The notes: a model not told the origin generated them from the letters alone. Numbered from the stretch's first letter, positions 13,196 through 25,200 are shown. The stretch is 64,000 nt of DNA from Narthecium ossifragum (GCA_963920575.1 OY986966.1:3864130-3928129); one strand, 5' to 3'. Made by a program: numbers and translations.

Positions 13196-14340
13196 TCATC
13201 AGATACTTTCTATCAAATTATTCATCAGTTACTTTTCACCAAATTGTCAATAGTTACTTTCCACATAGCGGCGAAAAGTAACTAGAGAAAATTAACTAGC
13301 CATTGAAACTAATGGAAAGTAAATAGTTAGTTTCCCCCAAATACTTTCCACAATTATACATCAGTTACTTTCCACAATTGGTAGAATTTTATTGTCCTGT
13401 TTATTCACCAGTTACTTTCCACATTTGGTAGAATTTGATTGTCCTGTTTATTCACCAGTTACTTTCCATAAAGAGGTTGTTCATTAACCAGTTACTTTCC
13501 ACCAACACTAGGTGTTTATTAACCAGTTACTTTCCACATTTGGTAGAATTTGATTGTCCTGTTATTCACCAGTTATTTTCCATAAAGAGGTTGTTCATTA
13601 ACCAGTTACTTTCCACCAACACTAGGTATTTATTAACCAGTTACTTTCCACATTTGGTAGAATTTGATTGTCCTGTTTATTCACCAGTTACTTTCCATAA
13701 AGAAGTTGTTCATTAACCAGTTACTTTCCACCAACACTAGGTGTTTATTAACCAGTTACTTTTCACATTTTGTAGAATTTGATTGTCCTGTTATTCACCA
13801 GTTACTTTCCATAAAGAGGTTGTTCATTAACCAGTTACTTTCCACCAACACTAGGTGTTTATTAACCAGTTACTTTTCACATTTGGTAGAATTTGATTGT
13901 CCTGTTTATTCACCAGTTACTTTCCATAATGAGGTTGTTCATTAACCAGTTACTTTCCACCAACACTAGGTGTTTATTAACCAGTTACTTTTCACATTTG
14001 GTAGAATTTGATTGTCCTGTTTATTCACCAGTTACTTTTCATAATGAGGTTGTTCATTAACCAGTTACTTTTCACCAACACTAGTTGTTTATTAACCAGT
14101 TACTTTCCACATTTGGTAGAATTTTATTGTCATGTTTATTCACCAGTTACTTTCCATAATGAGGTTGTTTATCAGTTTCCTGCATCAGTTACTTTCCATT
14201 AACACAAGGTGTTTTTCACCAGTTACTTTCCACAATTGGGTGAATTTGATTGTGCTATTTATTCACCAGTTAATTTCCACCAACACAAAGTGTTTATTCA
14301 CCAGTTACTTTCCACCAAAAATAGAAATAGATTGTCAAAG
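13196..14340 (+). repeat. Left arm of inverted array: GTTACTTTCCA tandem repeats
   Basis: The core CCAGTTACTTTCCA (variants TTTTCA, ATTTTCC) recurs roughly 25 times in one orientation. Between about 13405 and 14150 it forms a higher-order unit of about 115 bases with three cores: one followed by TAAAGAGGTTGTTCATTAA, one by CCAACACTAGGTGTTTATTAA, and one by CATTTGGTAGAATTTGATTG. Toward both edges the order degrades into single diverged cores. Open frames across it are only translated repeats. It pairs with the opposite-orientation array at 14690-15550. Confidence 0.9.
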
Positions 14341-14689
14341 TAAGATGCCATTTGAAATTGGAAAAATAACTCATAGTGCTACATAGGGTTTTGAAAATAC
14401 AGATGGGAAGTAGCTATGTTACTTCGTATGAGTGTAAAAAGAAAAAGTAACACAAGTTACTATCAGTGTAATTACATATAAGATTTCAATTAATTTCCTG
14501 TAGTCACTTTTCAATACATGTTTCAGTTGCGCAGTACTAATCGCTCAATCAGCTGGGCCTTGAATTGATTTATTCCCTCTTCCTTGATATCCCTTGGTAT
14601 TTGATGTCTATGATGAATTGCTATTTCCCGCATGAAATAACAAACGTACATGGAGCAATCATTGCTGTGTAAGGAAACACCAACATAAG
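14341..14689. other. Unique spacer between the two inverted arrays
   Basis: About 350 bases largely free of the core motif separate the arms. Only loose GTTAC/GTAAC traces occur (around 14418 and 14445). No open frame of note and no recognisable gene fragment. It would be the loop if the arms paired. Confidence 0.6.
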
Positions 14690-15550
14690 TTAGAAAACAC
14701 CTAATGTTGGTGGAAAGTAACTGGTTAAAAACACCTAATGTTTGGTGGAAAGTAACTGATCCCTAGCAACCTAAGTGTAAACACATTATGGAAAATAACT
14801 GGTGAATAAAAACACCTAATGTTGGTGGAAAGTAACTGAAGCAAAGTAACTTATGTGTAAACACATGATGGAAAGTAACTGGTTAAAAAACACCTAATGT
14901 TTGGTGAAAAGTAACTGATCCCTAGCAACCTAAGTGTAAACACATTATGGAAAGTAACTGGTGAATAAAAACACCTAATGTTGGTGGAAAGTAACTGATC
15001 CCTAGCAACTTAAGTGTAAACACATGATGGAAAGTAACTGGTTAAAAAACACCTAATGCTTGGTGGAAAGTAACTGATGCATAGTAATTGATGAACAATC
15101 ACATGATGGAAAGTAACTGGTGAATAAACAGGACAATCAAATTATACCAAATGTGGAAAGTAACTGGTGAATAAACACCTAATGCTGGTGGAAAGTAACT
15201 GATGCATAGTAACTTAAGAGTAATCACATGATGGAAAGTAACTGGTGAATAAAGAGGTGAAAAATGTGGAAAGTAACTGGTGAATAAACACCTAATGCTG
15301 GTGGAAAGTAACTGATGCATAGTAACTTAAGAGTAATCACATGATGGAAAGTAACTGGTGAATAAAGAGGTGAAAAGTAACTGGTTACCAATTGTGGAAA
15401 GTAACTGGTGAAAAATGAGTTAATATGGTGGAAAGTAACTGATACGTAGTAACTGATGATAATTGATACGTAGTAACTGATGAACAAACACATGATGGAA
15501 AGTAACTCGTAATTAAACAGGACAATCAAATTCTACAAAATGTGAAAAGT
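14690..15550 (-). repeat. Right arm of inverted array: same core, opposite orientation
   Basis: GTGGAAAGTAACTGGT, the reverse complement of the left-arm core, recurs roughly 20 times. The spacers differ from the left arm (for example CCCTAGCAACCTAAGTG and AAACACCTAATG), so the arms share the core rather than being simple copies. Near 15121-15160 and 15517-15545 the ATTTGGTAGAATTTGATTG spacer of the left arm reappears in inverse, linking the arms. The arrangement resembles subterminal arrays of a foldback or other non-autonomous DNA element. Confidence 0.85.
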
Positions 15551-16990
15551 ATTGATCTATCTCGAAAAACTGAGTGTTGATTTTTGTACGGGTATACGCA
15601 CGTCTTAATATATATTTGCATCTAAAAGATAGCCAGGCCAAAGCAATGGAACAGAATCTACAAAAAGAAATTGATCCCAAATGATACGCAAGGCACAAAG
15701 TAAAGCAAAGAATAAAACCTGAACAGCAACAAAACTCCTCTACCGACGCAAGCAGGTAAATTTCCACTACTAGCAAAGGATAAGTTTGGTTACTGGTCAA
15801 AGGAGAAACCAATGAGGTGTACCTAACTACCTAAGTATCACATCAAATTTCAACACTAAAAGCAAATAGAAAACTACAGATGAAATGGCTGAGAGCAAAG
15901 TAATCTTTGCATTGGAACACATTACGAGAAGAGCTTGCATGTAGTACTACAGCCAGCAATTACTGAAATAAAGCTTTAATAATGAGATATGAGTAACACC
16001 ACTGTGGTCTAGTATGGATAACTACTCCAAATACAGAGATGAAAACTAGCTTCACAGATCGCCCGGTTTTGTGTTATTCATAGAACGATTACATGAAAGC
16101 ATATGAAAGAGATTCTCGTGTGAAACAATACAGGAAGAATATGGATAAAAATACACAAACAATTTATATAGAAAGAATGACACCAAATTAAAACACAACC
16201 AGAACCATGCATTAGCTGATAAAAAGAGATAAACAAAGCAAGAATTCGATAATACAATTTAAACGGCATGAAGACGAAAGAGCTTTGGGCTGATATATTT
16301 AAGAAATGGGTATTTATGACTTTTTAGCATATAAAGGTAGTAAACGCCTTGAGAAAGTTTAACAGCTCCTCTATGCCGTACTATATTTTATTTCAGCCCT
16401 TATTGACCCTTGGCCCTTAAATTAACCCCATGCGTTTTTTGAAATCATCTCATGGTTTTAGGGGGATATCGTGACAATGTTAGAAATCCAGGGAATTTTG
16501 TAATATTTGGTTTATATTCAGAAGATTTATGATATCTTTCCAGAGTTATAATGAGATCCTAAAATGCCAAAAGCCAACATTAGATGTTCAAACTCCAAAC
16601 GAATTTTTTTTGAAAAAAATAGCAGACCATTTTTATGGCATGTTTGGTGTTTGTGCTGGACCAGGTGGACAAGCTCACAGTTACTAGCAATGAGCTACCT
16701 CTTGTTGTAAGGTTCAGGAAGATAGAATGGCGACCCTTGTGACCCCTGACCAAAACACAGTCTAGGAGGATCCATGGGACCATGACAGTCCAGGGACCAA
16801 AATTAATCACTCACCTATGCACCAAAGGAAAACAAATTGCACGGGGATTAGACACTAATCTATTATATAAGATCATGTTTTATGAGTTACAATCTGACGC
16901 ATGTATGACAGTCGAGTCATATAAAGAGACGAGAAAAGAGGAGGCGGTGGGGGGTGGTTAGGAGGGTAATGGGGGTGGGTAGTTACCCAT
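15551..16990. other. Intergenic sequence, nothing recognised
   Basis: AT-rich sequence with no convincing coding frame, repeat or structural RNA. Short minus-strand frames (for example around 15513-15812 and 16078-16269) are of ordinary chance length and composition. Confidence 0.6.
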
Positions 16991-17093
16991 ACCTAAGGGT
17001 GAGCATTCAGTTTTTGGTTCGGTCTTCGGTCCAGAACCGAAAAATCGAACTTTGTTCGGTCCTAAATTTTGAGAACCGAACCGAACTCCCTTA

Positions 17094-17296
17094 GGGCGCA
17101 TTTGGCTCCGGCGGAATCCGCAGAATGGAATCCGCGGAATCCGCCGGAGCGGATTCCGCGATCGGCGTCCCGATAAAATTTCGGGACGCCGAAATTGGAA
17201 TCCGCCCGGCGCCAAACGCGCGGATCCCTGTCCGCGGAATCCGCGCGTCCCCGGATCCCGCGAATTCGCGGGATCCGGGGCGCGCCAAACGCGCCC
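17094..17296. mobile_element. GC-rich Tourist/PIF-Harbinger-like MITE with TTA duplication
   Basis: A 203-base insertion begins GGGCGCATTTGGC and ends GCCAAACGCGCCC. It is flanked by TTA at 17091-17093 and 17297-17299. Terminal inverted repeats of this type with a 3-base TTA/TAA duplication are typical of PIF/Harbinger-derived Tourist MITEs. The interior is very GC-rich and partly palindromic (GGAATCCGC and GATCCCGCGAATTCGCGGGA). It sits within the ACCGAAC subterminal repeats of the outer element, so it is younger than that element. Confidence 0.85.
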
Positions 17297-17370
17297 TTAA
17301 AGAACCGAACCGAAGTTCTTAAAGAACCGAACCGAAATTTTCGGTCCAATTCCCTAAAAACCGAACCTTT

Positions 17371-17975
17371 TATGGCTTGTTTGGTTGCTAAAAAGTGAGG
17401 TGAAGTGGATTGACTTTTTAGAGAGTGACTTCACTGGAGTGACTTTCTGGGGGGGTGATTTTCTGGGATTTTCTGAGTTCTTGTGTTTGGTTGGCTCTTA
17501 AGGTGGAGATATGATCACCCTCAAATGTAGATAATTTCAGAGATTTTTAATAATTTAATAATTTAATAATTTAGTTTTAATATTTTTAATAATAAAAATA
17601 TTAAAAAAATATTTTTAAATATTAAATTATTAATAATTTAATAATTTAAAATTAAAATATTTAAATAATACTATTTTGGATGATGTGGACCAATCACGAG
17701 ATGGCACGTGATATGTGGGACCCATTTATATTAATATATTTATTACAGTATGATATTATTAATATTATTTGCCACTTCTCGACGACCCACTTCAACGACT
17801 TCGGGCCAAAATCGCCCGAAGTCAAATCCGAAAATGAAAGCTAAATTTGCCTTGGGGGTGAAGTGGCTTGAAGTGACTTCAATCTCACTTCAACACCACC
17901 AAACAACCGAAGTGGTTGGAGTCGGTTCAAAAAAATTGACTCCAACTCCACTTCAAGCCAACCAACACATGCACA
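17371..17975. mobile_element. MITE-like element with GTTTGGTTG ends
   Basis: The left side reads GTTTGGTTGCTAAAAAGTG followed by GAAGTGG. The right side, complemented, reads GTTGGTTGGCTTGAAGTGG. The arms are thus inverted and share GAAGTGG/GACTTC words. The centre (about 17530-17670) is almost pure A/T. This fits a non-autonomous DNA element of about 600 bases inside the outer composite element, but exact ends and target duplication are uncertain. Confidence 0.45.
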
Positions 17976-18984
17976 CAATATAAAAAAAAATTAAAGACTC
18001 TCAACTGACAGCCTCTCACCAACGCAAACATATCACATACAATCTTTGCAAGGAAATCCAGAACAACAACAACCTTAACCAAATTTCCGAACAAATTGTA
18101 GAATTTAGATTTATAAAAAACAAGAAAGCTTGCATTTCACCGACCATGCGGAAAGAAGCAAAGAGACTGAGAAACAGAGAGAGCTCAAAGAGAGAAAGAG
18201 TGTCGCGCCCTGGCCCGGAAGACCCACCCGGACCAGGACACGAGGGGGGGTTTCCTACATCTACTAACAGCAACTGGCGGAAACAGTTACATCAAGCAGT
18301 CAGAGGACAGAAGTAAATCTAACAACTCTTATTATTACAAAACTGTACATAAAACAGAGTTACATTAAATTTACATAAAACCAGTCCTCATGTACAAAAG
18401 ATGTATAAAACTCAAAAAGAAGTTACATCATCAGTAGTCCCCTAAAAAGCATAGCGAAAACCATCCTGGCCCTCAAACATGCCCTGACGTCGACGCGCCA
18501 CCGCAGGACGAGCAATTGGGGCCCACCACAGGAGAGCTGGTACCTGCACCTACAAACGCCGTCCGGATAGGAGTGAGCACTAAGCTCAGTAGGGTTCTAC
18601 TCTACGTCACACACAATGAAGGGGAAACTGTAACTAAACTAACTCTGTGCCAAGTACTGAGGCCTGTCAAGGACCCCATAAATCCCGTCAATAACTCGAA
18701 GGGTACCTGTCCAAAGTACGTCCCTCCGACAACCACTGTTCAAAGGTGGACGCTCTCCGACATTCCCTGACAAAGGGTGGACATGACGATACATGTAGGA
18801 CACTCCTCCCCAAGCGGGACCTCCACACTTGGCGGAACAACCGTGGTTATGACAACCAACTCTCAGCACTCCAAGCAACAGAGCTAACACTACCCCAAAC
18901 AGCAGGCTAACAGCACTACAGTCAAACCCTAGGCATCTAATGCACAATCAACAATGCATGCAACAGTTTATACTAAACATTCCC

Positions 18985-19190
18985 GAGGTCCATGACTCCC
19001 TCGGTTAACCATAAAGCAATAAAGGATCAAGGGCATAACCCATGGCCCATTTATATTAAGCATTCCCGAAGGTTCATGACTCCCCCGGTTAACCACAAAG
19101 CGATAAAGGATCAAGGGCATAACCCATGGCCCATTTATTCTATACAATCCCGGGAGTCATCACACTCCCGGTTCAACCACAAAGCGGTAA
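18985..19190. repeat. Tandem repeat of about 78 bases inside the solo LTR
   Basis: Two full direct copies and a degraded third contain GGTTAACCATAAAGC, then ATAAAGGATCAAGGGCATAA and CCCATGGCCCATTTAT, offset by about 78 bases. They produce a short repetitive frame on the plus strand that is not a gene. Confidence 0.75.
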
Positions 19191-20399
19191 CAAATAACAG
19201 TTATAGCAATATCACTAACATGTCATTCTCTGCTACCCTCAGATACTGTTCCTGGGAAACCCTGGATCGATCCAAACATACACATGGATCGATCCGACAT
19301 CCCTCAATGAACAGACCATCTTGGGTGCAACCTGGATCGATCCAATATACCCATGGATCGATCCTATAAGTAGTCCGATCGATCGGACTTGCAAGTCTGA
19401 TCAATCCAACTCGGAAAGCCCAAGAACAAGAAACCATTATCTACATAGCAGCTAGTTGATCCGGCGATCCGACGTCCAATCGACGTCGGATTTGGAATCC
19501 AACCTAGCCTCCAGTAGATCTATATGCATGGATTAACATATCCAAAATCCAGAAACATCCAACGACTAGATTAACGAAAAAACACTAATCAAAACCGCTA
19601 ATCAAACTAACTTACCACAAGTAGTCCGAGTCCGATCGATCCACCTCTAACTTACCAAGTACTTGCTACAATGCAGCCCTCCAGTAATAAATTCATAAAA
19701 CATCATAGGAAAATCAGAAAATTATGAAATCAGTTGGCTTTGAGAGATAACTCAGAGATCTACAACTCTTATGTTCATCACAACCCAAGAACATGCACGT
19801 ACTGATCGAAAAACTCGCCGTAAGCCGGCTGTTCTTCAAGAACAGCAGAAACCAGAAAATCCGAGATTAAACATACATAAATCCTACTAAAATCTCAACC
19901 AAAGCTTATGAAACTTATACCAGAAATTCTACTAAGCAAGAGGAATCTAGCAACGCAAAAAACAGTAAGATCTAACGTCTAGATTAAGAGAAACCCATTA
20001 AACAAGTTACGTAGATAGAACACCTACCGGCAATGCTAATCCTCGGCTAATTCCCCGCTAAACAGCCGCTAACCAAGCTTCAAACAACGCCAGGGATCTT
20101 CCTCACGCCGTCACAGTTCCAAAGAGCCTTCAAGCTCCCAAAACGGTGGCCGGAGGAGGAAGAACGGCGAAGGAGAAGGAGTTGCCGAAAGACAGGGGAA
20201 GAAACAGAGCTCCGCGGGAGAAGAAGAAAAGAAGAAGGAAGAAGAAGAGAAGGAGAAGAGGAGGAAGAGGAAGAAAAGGCTCGGGAAAGCCGGAAAGGCC
20301 GGGGAAAAGGGAGAGTAGAGGAGAGAAAGTCTCCTCTCCCCTGACAGTGGAGAGCGACGGCCACGACGGCCATCCTCACAACTCCACTGACAATCCCAC

Positions 20400-20560
20400 A
20401 GTGTCCGATCGATCCAACTCCAAGTCCGATCGATCCAACTCCGAGTCCGATCGATCCAACTCCGAGTCCAATCGATCCAAGACACCAAGTCCGATCAATC
20501 CAACACACCAAGTCCGATTGATCCAACACACCAAGTCCGATCGATCCAAGACTGACTGGA
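20400..20560. repeat. Array of GATCGATCCAA motifs inside the solo LTR
   Basis: TCCGATCGATCCAACTC and close variants recur about seven times at 20-26 base spacing. Further single copies lie at 19263-19390 and near 20565. Each contains the palindrome GATCGATC or a near version. The array sits near the 3' end of the LTR and creates open frames on both strands that are not genes. Confidence 0.75.
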
Positions 20561-20854
20561 TCGATCCACAGGTCAAAAACCTCCCAAACGGATCTGGTTG
20601 AACACAACCATCCATCAGAGGCTGTGCGCGCATGCTGGTGAGAAACTAACCGACAAGGCGTAATTTATCAAATTGCCCTTGTGGTCAGCAACGAGCTACA
20701 GGAATAGAGGGACATGTCCTCACAAAGAGAGAGAGAGAGCGAGAGGGGGGTGGAGTTACTGAAGTTTGCGGAGAGCCCCGTAGGGGTTGGAGGCAGAGGC
20801 GACGCTGGAGATGGTGGAGCTCGGGTGGAGGACGGGAGGAGCACGACCTCTTCA

Positions 20855-21010
20855 ATGACTTCGTGGCGGACGCGAGGAGCGAGGGCGAGTCTTCTTGGCG
20901 GACGCGGACGCGAGGAGCGAGGGCGAGGGTTGTGGCGGACCGCGGACGCGAGGAGCGAGGGTCGTGGCGGACTGTGGCCGTGAGGAGCGATGGCGACTGG
21001 GCAAGGGCAA
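20855..21010 (+). repeat. GC-rich minisatellite GGCGGACGCGAGGAGCGAGGG
   Basis: Three to four imperfect units built on GTGGCGGAC, GCGGACGCGAGG and AGCGAGGG follow one another at about 40-50 bases. The sequence lies in the right part of the outer composite element, after the solo LTR. Frames through it are low-complexity, and it may be a captured GC-rich gene fragment. Confidence 0.55.
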
Positions 21011-21355
21011 GGCAGGCAGGGAGCGGAGGAGGAGGTCAGGTGAGTGGGTCCGTGGGTCCGCGGGTGAGATCTTGACTCTTGAGAACTGAGAGTTGAGATT
21101 GGGTAATTGGGTTAGATAAGGCCCATAAGGGGGTGGGATGCGGGGCGGCGGCTGGGTAAATGGGTAATGCACTAACGGGTTAGACCACTTAGCTTATTTA
21201 AGTTCGTTTTTTTGGTTTTACTTGAAATTTTAAATTCAGAACCGAACTGAACACCGAATTATTTATGTATTTGCAAACCGAACCGAATCGTTTGAACCGA
21301 AAAATCGAACCGATTGGACCGAACTAATTCAGTTCGGTTCGGTTATGCTCACCCC

Positions 21356-22207
21356 AACCCATTCCAGATGGCACGAGGCCCACCTAGTTACATACATAAT
21401 CCAATGATGATGTAGGAATGTACGCATCTCCCTCCTTAGTTTCCAAATATGCAAGCAATCCAATGAGTCGGTGGCGGTGGACATCCCATTGAGAGACACC
21501 CGCACCCAACGTCAAAAAGATAAAAGGATTTGTGGATCCTTGAAGTCACAGCAATTGCATATGACTCGCCTTTTTAATACACATGCATACACTCACGCAA
21601 ATTATTTCATGATATCATACGTCTTGAGTACCAACTCTGTCTCTTGTTAACGCTATATTATGCAGTGACTCTATGCACTTAGAATTCTCCATGTTTTTCT
21701 TTAATTTTTTTAAAAGCTTATAATTCTGGCTGCCACTTTATTCTTTATTAATAAATGGTTGCTTTTAGGCTTTGGACTAGAAATAACCTCCCCCAGCAGT
21801 GGATAAAGGGAATGTGAGATCGAGAACCGCTCATCTCATCGTTGATGATAGAGACCCTATTCATCTACCACCGTTTAAAGCCCCTCGCGGGCTACCCGTT
21901 CGATCTCCATTGAGATGTGGTCTTTCACGAATCTCGATGCAACCAAGCGGGAAGGACTCCAAGAATCGCGTGTTCCTCGTCGACACACCACCAGTGCCAC
22001 GTGCCGCGCTTAATCTGACGCGCGAGTCACCACATCGCCATTTTTTCCTCTCTCTCTCTCTCTCTCTATCCTCGACTCCCAGATCTCCACGCCCACGCCC
22101 CCGCCTTCTCTAGTCGAACACCACCGGCGCCAACCCGCTGTTGATGTCCTCCGGCCAACTGTTGTTCCTCCATTAGTTCCTCCGGTCGGTGGTCGGATCG
22201 GAGCGCG
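21356..22207 (+). other. SNX2 upstream region and 5' leader
   Basis: Sequence between the composite element and the SNX2 start. It includes a CT microsatellite at about 22050-22068, a common feature of plant 5' leaders. No TATA box was assigned with confidence and no independent gene was recognised; an open frame at 21799-22113 has no family resemblance. Confidence 0.5.
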
Positions 22208-25200
22208 ATGATGGGCTCGGAGCCGGAGAATCACTTCGCCTTCGGATCCCCTCCTCCTCCGTCGCCGCCTCCGGACGCGGCGGAGGCGGCGGAGGCAGCG
22301 GCGCCGCGCGATGAAATGGAAACCCTAACCCTTGCAGACGACGAACCCCCCGGTTCGGATTACCGCAGCGCCATGTCCACCCTCTCCTCGGCCTCCTTCC
22401 ACCCCCTAGCCGCCTCTGCTGCCGTCACTCCCGCCGCTGACTTCGACTCCGGTGATCCTCTCCTGTCCCCTACGCCGGAGCCACTTCCTCCGCCTCCGCC
22501 TCCGCTTCTGCCTTACCCCGGATCGCACTCTTCCTCGTCGTCGTTCCTCGACCCTCCTTCGTACGCTGATGTCGTCTTCACCCCCTTCGACGACCACCCC
22601 AACGGCTCCGCCTCTACCGCGGCCGACGACGTTGACACTGAAGTATCATCCCGATCCGCCCGCTGGTCCTCCTCCGAGTACGCCAAGATTACCGTCTCCC
22701 ACCCACAAAAGGAGCAGGACGTCGCCACCTCCCTCGTCCCCGGCAGCGGCACCTACATCACCTACTTGATCACCTCCAAAAACCAAACCGGTGGGGCCGA
22801 GGTCAGCGTGCGCCGGCGATTTCGCGACGTGGTCACCCTCGCTGACCGCCTAGCCGAGTCTTATCGGGGGTTTTTCATTCCGCCAAGGCCTGATAAGAGC
22901 GTGGTTGAGAGCCAGGTGATGCAGAAGCAGGAATTCGTGGAGCAGCGGCGGGTGGCACTCGAGAAGTACCTCCAGAGGCTGGCAGCCCATCCTGTCATCG
23001 GGCAAAGCGACGAGCTGCGGGCTTTTCTCTGCGCGCAAGGAAAGCTTCCGCTGCCATCCAGCACAGACGTGGCATCAAGGATGCTTGATGGCGCGGTGAG
23101 GCTTCCGAAGCAGTTGTTTGGTGAGGGTCCATCCGGTTATGTTGCGCCACAGGATGTGGTGCAGCCAGCAAAGGGTGGGAGGGATCTTTTGAGGATCTTC
23201 AAGGAGCTGAAGCAGTCGATGGCAAATGATTGGGGTGGGGCAAAGCCGTTAGTAGTCGAGGAGGATAAGGAGTTTTTGGAGAAGAAAGATAAAATGCAGG
23301 ATCTCGAGCAGCAGCTCACCACAGCATCCCAGCAGGTGCGAACTAATTATGATGTTTTCCAGTGCATAAAAGCTGTGTCATGATTTGATTGCTCCCCCCT
23401 TGTGGTTCCTTCATTATGTTTGCTTCATGATCAGAATATTCAGATTTTGGAAATGTGGAAAATTTGCCTTGCGTGCTTTGCTGAATTCTTTTGCGTGAGC
23501 CATAGTGTTAGCGCATTAAGGAGTGAATTTTGACATAGTTTGCTAGTAGGTTTCTAATCAAACATCTAATAGGTAGAGAACTGGAGGAAACTTGTGTTGC
23601 TTTCTTAGCACAATGATTTTCATGGAAGACTACCAGTAGTGTGTTCAAAGAATCAAAAACTTAACTTCGTTTATGTTTTTTGTGACGAGATCAAGGAAAC
23701 TCAGGTTTCAAACATGCAGAATTATTAGGAAAGGTAGAATTGTAGGAAACTGATCTGATTCTGGAGGACTAGTTGCTGGCATCATCATTTTTTTGGTGTT
23801 CGATGTTTGGTTTGGCATTGGCTAGAAGTTCATTTGCTGAAGAAGGGTTCAGCTTATGTTTGTGAGTAAGTAGACACCAATAAAGTTAAAGAGGAAGTCA
23901 CTTATAGTCAAATACAAAAGAGAAGTGCAGTACATCTGAAATAGATGGAGAGCAATTATTTCCCTATGGCCATGTTGCAGGTCACAATGTGAACTTTCTT
24001 AAAGTGCATAAGACTCCATTTTGTTGTGCTAAATTCAATTGCTCTGGTAATGTCGGGATCATTTGCTTTTGTCTTTGATCTATAGCCAAGTTGAGGATTA
24101 TATGCTGGTCTTGGTGCGCCTAAAGAAAGTTGTTGACAACTAGTTGACTTGTGAAGCTCAGTTCAACAGTTTGAAACCTGGCTAACTACACCGCTTTGAT
24201 TTTACTACTGCATGAAGTGAATTTTTATGGCTTATATAATAGGGCTAATTTCGCGTGCTGTTCTTAGTTCGTTTGCCACATGTTCATATGCAATCTAAGT
24301 CAAACTCCACTCTGGTAGATCCTTGACGTGGATGGTAAGTAGGATCCATGCATGGGTGTGTATATACTAGGCTACATTTTTTACAACTGACACATCTTAT
24401 AAATATTGATACAATAATGTCACTAGCAATTTACAAAGCTAAGATCGATACACTTTCTGATGGGCATGACCATAAAAGGATTCAACCAAGAGGGTAGAAT
24501 CGTAACAAGTGGAACTTACCGTGGCTGCTAGCTATGACTCTTGAAGAGCTTTGCTGTGGAGCCACTCAATGCATAATAATTTGTTGTAAGTATGTTGCAC
24601 GTTACCAGAATTGTTACATATTTGAATTGGAAAGGCATGAATAGTTCATTTGAATAAGCCGGGCATTGGCTTATTTTTGGTCTAAACATCACTCAGGTTT
24701 CATTAGAGAACATTGACTGGATATTTGTTGTAGTGGCTTCTTGAACATCTTGTTACTGATATTCGCTGTAGAGTCTACAGCCTTTCGAAATAGATAAGCA
24801 GAGTGAAAATGCAAAAAACAGCTGCTTTGCACCGTATCTCACACATTGTTCTTGAATGGTTGGCGCATTAGCATGTGCATTAGAGTAACATGTGCTCTTG
24901 TTCATGTTTCAGAAACGGTTACTGAATTCCTGCTTTTGATGCAGGCTGAAGCACTTGTTAAAGCTCAGCAGGATATTGGAGAAACAATGGGAGAACTTGG
25001 ACTCGCATTTATAAAATTGACAAAATTCGAAACTGAGGAAGCAATATATGACTCTCAGCGAATACGTGCTGCTGATGCAAAGCGTTTGGCAACTGCCGCT
25101 GTTAAAGCTAGTAGACTCTATCGAGAATTGAATGCGCAGACAGTCAAGCATCTGGTAATCATGGAATGATCAGAAACATTTAATCTCTACTCCTCGTGTT

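Larger units (their letters stand above)
18201..20724. mobile_element. Solo LTR, 2,524 bases, duplication AAGAG
   Basis: The segment starts TGTCGCGCCCTGG and ends GTCCTCACA, giving the TG...CA ends of a plant LTR. It is flanked by AAGAG at 18196-18200 and 20725-20729, the expected 5-base duplication. No gag or pol frame is present, so this is most simply a solo LTR left by LTR-LTR recombination. The flank is a purine microsatellite, which raises the chance of a fortuitous AAGAG match, but the ends and duplication agree. It carries its own internal repeats (18985-19190 and 20400-20560). The orientation of transcription is not determined. Confidence 0.75.
16996..21355. mobile_element. Composite non-autonomous DNA element with GGTTCGG-rich ends
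   Basis: The left end (AGGGTGAGCATTCAG, then repeated ACCGAAC and GGTTCGG motifs) is mirrored at the right by AACCGAACC repeats ending GGTTATGCTCACCCC. The termini are therefore inverted (GGGTGAGCAT) with subterminal GGTTCGG/CCGAACC repeats, a pattern seen in plant hAT-like elements. Three later insertions lie inside: a MITE (17094-17296), a second MITE-like element (about 17371-17975) and a solo LTR (18201-20724). Without them the element would be near 1 kb, too small for a transposase. No clear target-site duplication could be assigned. Confidence 0.65.

Noticed and set aside
13435..14386. Several plus-strand frames of 60-95 codons with HQLLSI/LTSYF-type repeats, and minus-strand counterparts at 15099-15529
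   Set aside because: They are translations of the GTTACTTTCCA arrays; the same peptide appears in shifted frames and in both arms.
13196..15550. CRISPR-like spaced repeat
   Set aside because: The periodic core with similar spacing superficially resembles an array, but spacers are repeated rather than unique, and the context is a plant nuclear genome.
17062..17398. GC-rich frames on both strands around the 203-base MITE
   Set aside because: They follow the inverted-repeat MITE and ACCGAAC repeats and are not conserved proteins.
20080..20633. Long overlapping frames on both strands (up to 175 codons) with Arg/Lys/Glu- or Ser/Phe-rich content
   Set aside because: Low-complexity purine/pyrimidine DNA and GATCGATCC repeats within the solo LTR; no family resemblance.
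21799..22113. Frame of 104 codons upstream of SNX2
   Set aside because: Ends in the CT microsatellite of the SNX2 leader; no recognisable domain and probably untranslated.
22208..22211. Choice between two adjacent ATG codons for SNX2
   Set aside because: Both are in frame; the first was kept because the family N-terminus as I remember it begins with two Met residues.
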